Below, one piece after another: positions 24,938-33,296 of a stretch of 64,000 nucleotides of DNA (the first letter of the stretch is position 1; each line of letters starts with the position of its first letter). This stretch comes from CAKZQX01 sp034436755 (lineage in GTDB: Bacteria > Chloroflexota > Chloroflexia > Chloroflexales > Chloroflexaceae): contig DAOTVB010000157.1 in the NCBI GenBank assembly GCA_034436755.1, positions 62,001 to 126,000 on the forward strand, written 5' to 3'. Under the pieces are notes generated by a model, which made no database searches, had not been told where the DNA came from, and saw only the letters and a program-made list of their open reading frames with translations. The translations under genes and the position numbers were made by a program.

Positions 24938-26815
24938 CTACTCGGTCGGTCCTCCCGCCGCCAGCAGCGCCTGCGCCGTGGCGCGCTGCTGCAGCCAGCG
25001 CTCCGGCGTGGTCCGGTAGAGCAGCGTAATCGGCGCGCCGGACGCGGTCGGTACGATCCGCACTGCCCCGGTGACCGGGGTGCCCTCCGGGGTAACGCCG
25101 GTAAACCCGCGATAGACGCTGCCGTCGGGCCAGCGCAGGGGTTGCCCGGCATCGCTGACGGAGGCGACAACGCCGGGGAATAGCTCGGTGACGGTCAGCG
25201 CGGTCAGATCGTCGGCAGCACCGGGCCAGGGCACGGCGCTGATCAGGCTGATGCCGTCGGGCGCGACGGCGGTGCGCTCTTCAAACTCGCTTGCGGTCAG
25301 TTGCCAGTCCGCCGGATAGACCAGTTGGTAGCCCTGGGAACTTACTTCAACGGCCGGCGCGGGTGGCAGCCAGACCAGGCGCGAGGCAAAGTCTACGTTT
25401 TGCACCAGCAGCGTGTCGGGGGCGCTGCCGGGCGTCCAGCGCCAGAGGTTGCCGGGCTCGCGCTGCTCAAAGCGGGGCTGATCGAGCGGGGCGTCGGCGC
25501 TCCAGCCGGGGGGTAATGCCACAACCAGCCCGCTACCGTCGGGTGCCCAGGCGGCTCCGGTGGCGCGCGGTAGTTCATCCAGGACGGCCGCATGCGCTGT
25601 GCGGGTTCCGGAGGGCAGCGCTACTTGCTCCTCGGCATTCAGGTCGAGCACTCGCGTTTCCCACTGTTCGTACCCACCCCAGCCCCGCGCATCGCTAAAG
25701 TTGTGTTCTACCAGGGCCATACGCCAGCCATCGGGGGCAAATTCGGGGGGCAGCAGCCAGCCCGCGCCCACATTCAGCATCTGCGTGTCAGCCGTGAACG
25801 AGCCGCCCATCTCGGTGTAGTTGATATCGACCAGCGCCCGGTAGCCGATGAAGCGCTGATAGGCCAGATCCATCCCGCCGGGGGACCAGGCCGGGGCATA
25901 GACCAGCAACCCGGCATCCTCGCCGGAAGCAGCCGTACCGGCGACAGCAAAGTCCCAGCCATTCTCCCCCTGTCGGTTCACCAGTCGGAGGCTGTTGTCG
26001 CTTGGCGGTGTGTCGCCGGTCGGATTGTTCCGGGTGGGCGGGGCGGCAAAGGCAATCCGCCGGCCATCCGGTGCAAAGGCCGGGTCACAGCCGGGCGCAA
26101 GCGGGCTGACTGCGCCGCTGGTGATATCGAGCAGGCGTACCTCGCCGGTAGCGCACCAGTCGGTCCAGTTCATCCAGTCCGGCAGGCGGGGCGGGGCACC
26201 AGTCCCGGCGGTATAGGCCAGGGTCAGGCCATCGGGGGACCAGGCCAGCCCGCTCACGTTGCGGTCATCGCTGGTGATCTGGCGCAAATCTTCGCCGCTG
26301 CGTGCGACCAGCCAGATCGTGGTTGTCGCGCCGCTGCCGCGCACCAGCGCCAGCGTCTGTCCATTCGGCGTCGCGGCAAACTCCTGCACATCGGCTGTGA
26401 TCATGCGCTCCTGGCCGCTGTCCGGGGCGTAGGCCATCAGTGTGTTGTTACGCAGGAAGAGAATCTCACTGCCGTGTGCAGTGGCGGAGGGAACTGATCG
26501 GGAGGTGTCTGGCTCTGGTGGTGGTGGGGGAACGGGCGTATTGCTCGGTTGTGGCTCGGGCGGGTTGGTGGGCTGCGGCTCCGGTGTGCTGGTGGGTGGG
26601 ACGGCAGCCGGTGTGCTGGTGGGTGGGAGGCGGGTGGCTGTGGCCGCCTCGGGGGTGCTGCCGGCCGTGCCGGTTGTCGGTCCGGCGGCCGATTCCGTGG
26701 GTACGGCGGTGGTTGTGTTGTCGGGAGAAGTGCCACAGGCGGCCAGCAGCAGCGCCAGGGTCAACGCGGCGAGGAAGGGTGTACGGTGAAAGCAGGGTTT
26801 GTTATGCATATTCAT
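24938..26815 (-). CDS. Beta-propeller lipoprotein (TolB/PD40-like)
   Basis: A 625-residue surface or periplasm-side lipoprotein. The signal MNMHNKPCFHRTPFLAALTL continues to a LLLAAC lipobox. A Pro/Thr/Glu-rich linker of about 80 residues follows. The core is a set of WD40/PD40-type blades with repeats such as WSPDGLTLAYTAG, FAPDGRRIAF and WAPDGSGLVVALP. The last about 130 residues (YQLVYPADWQLTASEFEERT...) resemble a PsbP-like fold, which I infer only from pattern. The start at 26815 is chosen over a longer frame because GGAG lies 6 nt upstream. Ligand or partner is unknown. Confidence 0.82.
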   Translation of the reverse strand: MNMHNKPCFHRTPFLAALTLALLLAACGTSPDNTTTAVPTESAAGPTTGTAGSTPEAATATRLPPTSTPAAVPPTSTPEPQPTNPPEPQPSNTPVPPPPPEPDTSRSVPSATAHGSEILFLRNNTLMAYAPDSGQERMITADVQEFAATPNGQTLALVRGSGATTTIWLVARSGEDLRQITSDDRNVSGLAWSPDGLTLAYTAGTGAPPRLPDWMNWTDWCATGEVRLLDITSGAVSPLAPGCDPAFAPDGRRIAFAAPPTRNNPTGDTPPSDNSLRLVNRQGENGWDFAVAGTAASGEDAGLLVYAPAWSPGGMDLAYQRFIGYRALVDINYTEMGGSFTADTQMLNVGAGWLLPPEFAPDGWRMALVEHNFSDARGWGGYEQWETRVLDLNAEEQVALPSGTRTAHAAVLDELPRATGAAWAPDGSGLVVALPPGWSADAPLDQPRFEQREPGNLWRWTPGSAPDTLLVQNVDFASRLVWLPPAPAVEVSSQGYQLVYPADWQLTASEFEERTAVAPDGISLISAVPWPGAADDLTALTVTELFPGVVASVSDAGQPLRWPDGSVYRGFTGVTPEGTPVTGAVRIVPTASGAPITLLYRTTPERWLQQRATAQALLAAGGPTE

Positions 26816-26828
26816 TAGAAACTCCACG

Positions 26829-26940
26829 CGAGAACAGAGAATAAAGGACATAAGGACGAAGGACGAAGGACGAAGGACGAAGGACCAAGCACTGAGCACT
26901 GAAAGCTGAAAGCTGAAAGCTGAACACTGAGAATACAGAA
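26829..26940. repeat. Heptamer array with changing unit
   Basis: Period-7 runs of AAGGACG (about five), a short CACTGAG stretch, then AAAGCTG (three). It lies just upstream of the lipoprotein start. Confidence 0.85.
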
Positions 26941-26980
26941 CCTGTAGAAAATAAACGAAATATGCCGGATTTCCAGCGCA

Positions 26981-27023
26981 TAAAAAATGGACAGAGGAAC
27001 GCCGGTTTGGGGTTCCTCTGTCC
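26981..27023 (-). terminator. Intrinsic terminator after the parvulin gene
   Basis: On the minus strand a 12-bp perfect stem (GGACAGAGGAAC / GTTCCTCTGTCC) with 11-nt loop is followed by CATTTTTTATG, a proper U-tract. It is about 100 nt past the stop codon of the peptidyl-prolyl isomerase gene. Confidence 0.85.
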
Positions 27024-27123
27024 GCTGCTTCCTATACGACTGTTCGCTCAGATGGTGCGACCCGGCATGCGGGCGGATGTTCGCGCATTCCTCATTGCAT
27101 AAACAACGACGGATACGCCGGCC

Positions 27124-28314
27124 TTAAGGTTGCACGGTGGGCAGCGCGGGCCGGGTCGGTTCCGGTGGGACCAGGGTCGTCGGCTCGACCAGTACCTCAA
27201 TCTGGTTGCTCTCCTCGGCTGCCGTGCGTAGCCCTTCGAGCCAGGGCACCAGCGTCGCGTCGATTTGCTCCTGCACAACCGGGCTCTGCATAAACTGCGG
27301 ATTATCCAGCGGGCGTTCCTCCGGCGCTTCCAGCAGTTCGATGATATGCCAGCCAAACTGGCTCTCGACCAGGCGTACCTCGCCGGGCTCCATCTCGAAG
27401 ATGGCCTCGTCGAAGGAAGGCACAAAGACGCCACGCGGAGCCCACCCCAGATCGCCGCCCTGCTGGGCCGAGCCGGGGTCGTCCGAGTGCTCCTGCGCCA
27501 GTTCGGCAAAGTCGGCCCCTGCTTCAATCTCGCTCAGCAGCTCATCGGCTTCGTCCCGCCGTTCGGCTTTTGTAGCGATCTCCTGGCCCGGCTGGCTATG
27601 CAGATCGCCGGATTCGGCGGCTTCGTCACTGGCCTGCAGCAGAATATGCCGCGCGTGCGCCTGCTCCACCACGATCTGGTTGGTGATCATCTCCTGATAG
27701 AGCTGCAGTTGGCCCATCACATCGCGCAGCTCTTCCTCGGAGCCGATGTTCAGATTCTGCAGGAAAGCCTCAACCGCTTCCGGGCTCTGGTGACTCGCGC
27801 GCAGTTGTTCAAGCTGCTCATCGATTTCGGCCTCGTCTACGGTTAAGCCCTCTTCGCGGGCTTCCTGCACGACCAGTTTGAACTCGATAAGCTCATCCAG
27901 TGTCTCCTGCGCATCCTGCCCCGGCGTGTAATTGCGCAGAAAATCACCACGGGTCAGGGTCAGATCGCCAACCTCGGCAATGACATCTGAGTTGTCCGGA
28001 GTTCCGAACGGCTGTCGGGTGAAGATGACCCCGACGCTCACGCCGATGATGGCAATCAGCACAACCACGCCGGCGATAATGATGGCTATGCGGGGCATCT
28101 GGCGGGATGCGCTGGTTCCGCCGGTGTCGTAGGCGTGCTCATCTGTATCCGGCGTGTCCTGCTCGTATGGCTGCGCATCCGGCGTGTCGTCGGGTGCGGT
28201 TGTACTCTCCGTTGTCTCCGCTGGGGAGGGGGTCGTCGCCTCGGTATCTGGCGCGGCCTGCTCCTCCGACCGCTCTTCCGGTGGGTTGCCGGAAGGGTTT
28301 TCGGGATTCGTCAC
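27124..28314 (-). CDS. Membrane-anchored parvulin-type peptidyl-prolyl isomerase
   Basis: A 396-residue folding factor. Residues 1-73 are an acidic Pro/Thr/Glu-rich cytoplasmic segment, and one membrane helix follows (about 74-98, IAIIIAGVVVLIAIIGVSVGVIF). A SurA-like helical domain with an alpha-helical chaperone core (ELIEFKLVVQEAREEG) comes next. The parvulin domain runs from about residue 222 (ARHILLQA, GGDLGWAPRG, FDEAIFEMEPGEV, FGWHIIEL). It probably works on secreted proteins outside the membrane. It follows ppk1 by 100 nt on the same strand. Confidence 0.9.
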   Translation of the reverse strand: MTNPENPSGNPPEERSEEQAAPDTEATTPSPAETTESTTAPDDTPDAQPYEQDTPDTDEHAYDTGGTSASRQMPRIAIIIAGVVVLIAIIGVSVGVIFTRQPFGTPDNSDVIAEVGDLTLTRGDFLRNYTPGQDAQETLDELIEFKLVVQEAREEGLTVDEAEIDEQLEQLRASHQSPEAVEAFLQNLNIGSEEELRDVMGQLQLYQEMITNQIVVEQAHARHILLQASDEAAESGDLHSQPGQEIATKAERRDEADELLSEIEAGADFAELAQEHSDDPGSAQQGGDLGWAPRGVFVPSFDEAIFEMEPGEVRLVESQFGWHIIELLEAPEERPLDNPQFMQSPVVQEQIDATLVPWLEGLRTAAEESNQIEVLVEPTTLVPPEPTRPALPTVQP

Positions 28315-28414
28315 AGATTCCTCCGTTCAAATGTTGGTTTACCCACGGCTACACAGATAGTTGGGATTGGATGCATGCATCCTACCACAAGACGCGCGTT
28401 CGTACCAAACTCTG

Positions 28415-30610
28415 TTACGCATTGCGCTTGAGCAGGGGTGGTTCGACCAGCAGACGCGGGCGTTTGAGCCGTTCCAGCACCAGTTCTTTAGCGGCGCCAT
28501 GCTCGCCAAACTGATACCGGCGGGCGCGGTCAATCAGGATCTCCTGGGCGTCGAGCACCGGCTCATCGTCCTGCGGCTCCACATGGATGTAGTAGCCATC
28601 GGCCTGCATCACCCAGCGGCGGCGGTTGTCGGCCAGCATGGTCTCCAGGATAACCCGCAGTTCCTGGCGCAGGTCCAGCGCGTAGATTGGCGTGACCGCT
28701 TCCATGCGTTTGTCCAGGTTGCGCGTCATCCAGTCGGCGCTGCCGATATACCAGGCCGGGTCGCCGTCGTTTTCAAAATAGAAGATGCGCGAGTGTTCCA
28801 GGAAGCGCCCGACCAGGCTATGCACGCGCACCGTGTCGCTGATGCCCGCCAGTCCCGGCCGCAGGCGGCAGATATCCCGCACAATCAGGTCAATCTGGAC
28901 ACCGGCCTGGGCCGCGCGGTAGAGTTCGGCCACAATTGCCGGGTCTTCGACGGCGTTGACTTTGGCGACGATGCGGGCGGACTGACCTGCGCGCGCCAGG
29001 GCAGCTTCCCGCCGGATACGCTCGATAAATGTCTGCCGCATGGTGGCGGGCGCAATCAGCAGCCGGGAAAACTCGCCCATGTGCCCCGGTCCCGTGAACA
29101 TGTTGAACACCGTAACCACATCCCGACCAACCTGGTCGTCCGCCGTAAGCAGCGCCAGGTCAACATAGGCACTGGCGGTTCCGGCGTGGTAATTGCCGGT
29201 GCCCACATGCGAGTAGAGCCGGAGGCCTTCCTCCTCCTGGCGTACCACCAGCGCCAGCTTGGTGTGAGTTTTGACATCAAGCGCACCGTAGGCGACATGG
29301 ATACCGCGCTCCTCCAACTGGCGCACCCAGGCCACATTCTGCCGCTCGTCGAAGCGCGCCTTTAGCTCAATTGTGACGGCGACCTGCTTGCCGTTGTTTG
29401 CCGCCGCCATCAGCGCCCGCAGCACCTGCGAGTCGTTGTCGGTGCGGTAGATTGCCACCTTCACTGCGCGCACCGCCGGATCGGTTGCCGCCTCGTCAAA
29501 CAGGCGCTGTGTGGTGGTGTCGAAGGCGTGGTAGGGATGGTGCAGCAGGATATCGCCCCGTTTGATCTCGTCAAAGATGCTGCCCTGCGCGCCGGGTGTG
29601 TCGGGCATGAGCCGGGGATGCGGGTGCGGCGTCCAGTCACGATACTTGAGATCCGGCCGTTTCTGGCGCATCAGGGCCGACAGGTCGGTCATATCCAGCG
29701 GCATGCCCTGGCGGTAGACCGCCTCATCCGGAATCTGCAGGTGGCGGATCAGCAGCTCCAGCATTGGCCGGGGCATATCCGCCTGCACTTCCAGCCGTAC
29801 GGCTGGGGCCATGCGCCGCTTCTCCAGCACATCCTCGATCATGGCAACCAGATCCTCCGCGACCTCTTCATCCTGCCGGACCTCCGCGCTACGCGTGAGG
29901 CGGAAGAGCGATACGGCCTGGATCTCGCGGTTAGGGATGAGCAGATGCAGATTCGTGCGGATCACCTCAACCACCGGCACCCCGACCCAGGTCTGCGCGT
30001 CTTCATGGATCGTGAGAAAGGGCGGCAGCATGTCCGGCACCTTGACGCGGGTGAAGGTAGGGGGTTGCTCATTCGGATTGCCCACCATAATGCCCAGGGA
30101 GAGCGAGAGATTGGAGATGAAAGGGAAGGGATGCGCCGGGTCATATGCCAGCGGCGTGAGAATCGGCAGGATGTCGGCTTTCACATGCTCCTGGAGCCGG
30201 GTCTGCGTCTCCTGGTCGAGGCTATCGTAGGCGGCGATCTGGAGGCCCGCATCGGCCAGCGCCGGGCGGATGGTCTGCTGCCAGCAGTCATACTGAGTAG
30301 CCTGCATCTCGCGGAAGGCGGCCTGCGCCTCGTGCCACTGCTGTTCAGGGGTGCGCCCGTCAACCGTTGGCGTTGTCACCCCGGCGTCGATCTCCCGCAG
30401 CAGCCCGCCGATGCGCTTCATAAAAAACTCGTCCGCATTTTTGGTAAAGTAGACCAGATGTTTGACGCGCTCCAGCAGCGGGTTGCGTGCGTCAAGCGCT
30501 TCAAACAGCACCCGGTAGAAAAAGCCCAGTTCGCTTAACTCGCGGTTGAGGTAGTAGTGGGGCTGCGTGAAATCGGTAGGATGGCTGTCTGCGCTATTCG
30601 ATTGCGTCAT
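28415..30610 (-). CDS. ppk1: Polyphosphate kinase 1
   Basis: A 731-residue enzyme that polymerises the gamma-phosphate of ATP into polyphosphate. It starts with YLNRELSELGFFYRVL, then KHLVYFTKNADEFFMKR. The autophosphorylated histidine is H468 in YSHVGTGNYHAGTA, and the second domain retains KARFDERQNVAWVRQLEERGIHVAYG and the DICRLRPG motif. Full length. GAGGAGG lies just before the ATG. The same strand holds ppa, so phosphate metabolism genes are clustered loosely. Confidence 0.96.
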   Translation of the reverse strand: MTQSNSADSHPTDFTQPHYYLNRELSELGFFYRVLFEALDARNPLLERVKHLVYFTKNADEFFMKRIGGLLREIDAGVTTPTVDGRTPEQQWHEAQAAFREMQATQYDCWQQTIRPALADAGLQIAAYDSLDQETQTRLQEHVKADILPILTPLAYDPAHPFPFISNLSLSLGIMVGNPNEQPPTFTRVKVPDMLPPFLTIHEDAQTWVGVPVVEVIRTNLHLLIPNREIQAVSLFRLTRSAEVRQDEEVAEDLVAMIEDVLEKRRMAPAVRLEVQADMPRPMLELLIRHLQIPDEAVYRQGMPLDMTDLSALMRQKRPDLKYRDWTPHPHPRLMPDTPGAQGSIFDEIKRGDILLHHPYHAFDTTTQRLFDEAATDPAVRAVKVAIYRTDNDSQVLRALMAAANNGKQVAVTIELKARFDERQNVAWVRQLEERGIHVAYGALDVKTHTKLALVVRQEEEGLRLYSHVGTGNYHAGTASAYVDLALLTADDQVGRDVVTVFNMFTGPGHMGEFSRLLIAPATMRQTFIERIRREAALARAGQSARIVAKVNAVEDPAIVAELYRAAQAGVQIDLIVRDICRLRPGLAGISDTVRVHSLVGRFLEHSRIFYFENDGDPAWYIGSADWMTRNLDKRMEAVTPIYALDLRQELRVILETMLADNRRRWVMQADGYYIHVEPQDDEPVLDAQEILIDRARRYQFGEHGAAKELVLERLKRPRLLVEPPLLKRNA

Positions 30611-30827
30611 TGATCCTCCTCGTCATAAAATGGTACTGGTGCAGTTCGCCGGCCCAACCCATCTGCCGCTGAACGGCATGTGCTGCTCTGCTGCTGCTAA
30701 AAGTGGCAAGTAACGTGCCATGAAGGACGAATGCCGGACGACGGACGGCGGACGCTGTTCGCCCGGTGAGACTGCGCGCCGGCGCGTGTAGCTATGGGCA
30801 AATGCTCAACAAATGCTTTGCAAAGGC

Positions 30828-30855
30828 TTGACAAAACAAAGAATGAGAGGATAAT
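30828..30855 (+). promoter_or_regulatory. Promoter for the ferredoxin-like gene
   Basis: TTGACA (30828-30833), 16-nt spacer, GATAAT (30850-30855), about 80 nt upstream of the start codon. The rest of 30611-30935 shows no gene. Confidence 0.6.
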
Positions 30856-30935
30856 GAGAGAGACACCAATCGAAACTGTCGCTCCTGCTAAGGAGCAGAG
30901 GAACTATTGCACTCTGGTGCCTGGAAATTGGGTTT

Positions 30936-31172
30936 ATGTCGCTTACTGTTACGTTTTGTGCGCTCTGCACCGCCCAACATGATCCACTTATGCAAACGAT
31001 TCATGACCTGCAGTGTGAATACCCCGATGAGTTATTTATTGTTGAGTTGAACTGCATGGCCGCGTGTGAAGATGTTCCGGCTATGCTGATCGAAAGCGAG
31101 TACCTGCCACGTATTACCCCCGAAACCCTGTATGAACGGGTAAGAGCGCAACTGCCCGCATATCAGAATTAA
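30936..31172 (+). CDS. Thioredoxin-like [2Fe-2S] ferredoxin-type small protein
   Basis: Seventy-eight residues. Cysteines are arranged as FCALC near the start and LNCMAAC in the middle, followed by EDVPAMLIESEYLPRITPETLYERV. This spacing and the second half resemble the 2Fe-2S half of NuoE/thioredoxin-like ferredoxins (C-x3-C then a Tyr-x-x-(L/I)TPE segment). An electron carrier or metal-binding role is inferred. The start codon has no strong ribosome site, so the N terminus is uncertain. An inverted-repeat element begins 2 nt after its stop codon. Confidence 0.62.
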   Translation: MSLTVTFCALCTAQHDPLMQTIHDLQCEYPDELFIVELNCMAACEDVPAMLIESEYLPRITPETLYERVRAQLPAYQN

Positions 31173-31174
31173 AT

Positions 31175-31723
31175 ACACGCGTTACGCGGTGGGCGTACAA
31201 ATCAGACACGTATTCCCACAAAAGTTGTCTTCGCCTGCGGCAGCATGGTACGTTTTATTCTTATTCACAAAAAAATTCACGTTGTGAACTTTTTTGTGAA
31301 TAACACGACTTACGCGGTGGGCATGCAAATCAGGCATTTGCCTGGATGAACGGCCCGATTCGCCTGCGGCAGCATGGTACGCTTTTTATCTTTTTCACAA
31401 AAATGTTGCACAAAGTGCAACATTTTTGTGAAAAAGCATGGAATTTTTCGCCCTGCCGGAGGCGATATCCCCCGCCAAACGCGGGATCGCCGGATACATG
31501 TCAGTATTGGCCGTTTCGCGATGTTCGCTCATGTCGTGTTCTTTCGTGGTCCAAACGCTCACCGCGTAACTCCTGTGAATAAGATCAGGTTTCTTCCGCC
31601 TTGCCGGAGGGGATATCCCCCGCCACATGTGGGATCGCCTGATACAAGGCTGCATTGGTCGTGTCGCGGGTTTCGCTCATGTCGTATTTTTCGTGGTCCA
31701 AACGCCCACCGCGTAACTCCTGT
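31175..31723. mobile_element. Outer MITE-like element, family 1, split by a nested copy
   Basis: Termini ACACGCGTTACGCGGT and ACCGCGTAACTCCTGT. The flanks are TAAAT and CAAAT (4/5 match). The inner copy at 31303-31576 is inserted into the right arm of the outer hairpin. Removing the inner copy and one 5-bp duplication restores a continuous arm TGTGAATAAG that pairs with CTTATTCACA on the left. Reconstructed length is about 270 bp. Confidence 0.85.
31303..31576. mobile_element. Inner (nested) MITE-like element, family 1, 274 bp
   Basis: Termini ACACGACTTACGCGGT and ACCGCGTAACTCCTGT, flanked by a perfect 5-bp direct repeat GAATA (31298-31302 and 31577-31581). At its centre is a perfect 21-bp hairpin (31391-31411 / 31415-31435, loop AAA). 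The arms carry the family words CGCCTGCGGCAGCATGGTAC and CGCCCTGCCGGAGGCGA. Confidence 0.92.
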
Positions 31724-31736
31724 CAAATGAAGCATG

Positions 31737-32672
31737 TTATGGTCTACCAGTCACGTAGTCCGAGCCATCGGTCACCGATTGCCCGGACGGTGCGTGGATC
31801 AACTGGTGGGCCACCAGCAGGTACGCCGAGGTGCGCTGGACGTACGCTGTGGCGGTGGGGTTGGCGCGGATCTGGTGCGGCTGGACGATGCCCTGGTTAT
31901 GCCACGCTGCCAGGGTGCGCCAACTGACCGGCACATCCTCGAACCGGGCGCGATACATGCCGCGCTCCAGATTGGCGGCCAGATACTCAATCGCGAGATC
32001 ATCCTGGCTGATCTCGCGGGTAATGGCCGCAAACAGTGCTTCCTGTGAGGTGTAGTTCGCCGGGATGATGCTGCTCCCGGCGACCTGGAGCGGCACTGTG
32101 ATAACGCGGGTCGGTGCGGGAACCGGCACCTGCTGCTCTAAAATCTCCAGGGCCACGGAGGGGCGCAGATTGCTGGGCCAGACACTAAAGTTGCTGCCCA
32201 GGCCGCTGCTGTTGACGCTGACCTGGGCATGCTCATAGAACGGCGTCAGCACGCGCAGCACCTCGACCTCATCTTCCAGCCAGCCGTTATGCTCGTTGTA
32301 CATTAGCAGCGCAATGACTTCGGCAAACTGGGTATCGCTCATGCCGGATAGACCGGGACGATTGTGCCGCGCCGCGGCCGCCAGGATTTTTGGGCGCAAT
32401 GCTTCCATCCGCGCCGCCAGTTCGGGGCGCACATACGGCTCGATAAACAGCCCGGGTGCGTCGAATGGATGTCCCTGGCATCCCGAGCGCACCGGCATAT
32501 CGCCAGGAGCCGGCTGCGATAGTACCGACGGCGACAGATGATTGGTTATGCGGGTTGCGTGTAGTCGGGAATGGTTAAAGATACGGACCGGTCCAGCGAG
32601 TATCGTTAGCAGGAAGATGAGGATGAACAGGATCAACAGTCGGGATATGCCAACGCGATGATACATTTTCAT
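31737..32672 (-). CDS. Secreted or membrane-anchored hypothetical protein
   Basis: About 311 residues from MKMYHRVGISRLLILFILIF, a clear signal anchor. No family is recognised with confidence. The body has ALLMYNEHNGWLEDEVEVL, SVNSSGLGSNFSVWPSNLRPSVALEIL and LAANLERGMYRARFED. The Glu-plus-downstream Asn/Ser/Arg pattern is faintly reminiscent of lysozyme-like muramidases, but this is speculative. The start is uncertain: the only GGAGG lies 16 nt from the chosen ATG, and a longer frame reaches 32732. It is divergent from the zincin-GH18-TPR unit. Confidence 0.6.
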   Translation of the reverse strand: MKMYHRVGISRLLILFILIFLLTILAGPVRIFNHSRLHATRITNHLSPSVLSQPAPGDMPVRSGCQGHPFDAPGLFIEPYVRPELAARMEALRPKILAAAARHNRPGLSGMSDTQFAEVIALLMYNEHNGWLEDEVEVLRVLTPFYEHAQVSVNSSGLGSNFSVWPSNLRPSVALEILEQQVPVPAPTRVITVPLQVAGSSIIPANYTSQEALFAAITREISQDDLAIEYLAANLERGMYRARFEDVPVSWRTLAAWHNQGIVQPHQIRANPTATAYVQRTSAYLLVAHQLIHAPSGQSVTDGSDYVTGRP

Positions 32673-32861
32673 AGACAGCAGTGGTTTTCCTCCATCAATA
32701 TTTTTCCTCAAAGAGAAGACGTATAACAGCAAACGCCGGTTCCATGGGCGAACCGATACTGGCAGGCGCGGTACGAGCGTGCGTAGGATATGTATACAGC
32801 AGATGTATCACAGCGTATTGTAGAGGTATCGCTATAGATATGCAAAATTGGGCGTAAACGC

Positions 32862-32891
32862 TTGACACCTTCTCCTGACCACACGTATAAT
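32862..32891 (+). promoter_or_regulatory. Near-consensus promoter for the zincin-GH18-TPR unit
   Basis: Perfect TTGACA (32862-32867) and perfect TATAAT (32886-32891) with an 18-nt spacer, about 36 nt before the first start codon. One of the strongest promoters in the window. Confidence 0.8.
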
Positions 32892-32926
32892 TGCCTGTAA
32901 CATCCTTAATGGAGTGGTGCGCCGCA

Positions 32927-33292
32927 ATGGATAACAGCGATTTTGTACAATTGGTTGTCGATGCCCTGGAGAGCCTGCCGCCCGAGTTTGCACGCTACCT
33001 GGAGAATGTCGAAGTTATTGTTGAGCGTCGTCCTACCAGCGAACATCGTCGCCGCGTAGGGCTGAAACCCTGGCAGTCGCTCTACGGGCTCTACGAAGGT
33101 GTCCCGCTGACGCGGCGCAATCACTTTGGTGTCCAGGTGCCCGATACGATTATTCTGTTTCAGGAGCCGCTGGAGCGCGACTTTCCAACCGCCGCGGCGC
33201 TGCAGAGTCAGGTACGGCGTACCGTGTTGCACGAAATAGCTCACCTCTTTGGCATTAGTGACGCACGCTTACGTGAACTGGGAGCCTATTAA
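32927..33292 (+). CDS. Small zincin-like metallopeptidase family protein
   Basis: A 121-residue protein of the minimal zincin family (PF06262-type). The metal motif is HEIAHLFGISD (HExxHxxxxxD) near the C terminus, and the body has LPPEFARYLENVEVIVE and LYGLYEGVPLTRR, which are typical. The start at 32927 is chosen because GGAGTGG lies 10 nt upstream. It is intracellular by sequence. It is separated from the GH18 gene by only 4 nt, so the two are co-transcribed. Its substrate is unknown. Confidence 0.85.
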   Translation: MDNSDFVQLVVDALESLPPEFARYLENVEVIVERRPTSEHRRRVGLKPWQSLYGLYEGVPLTRRNHFGVQVPDTIILFQEPLERDFPTAAALQSQVRRTVLHEIAHLFGISDARLRELGAY

Positions 33293-33296
33293 TACT

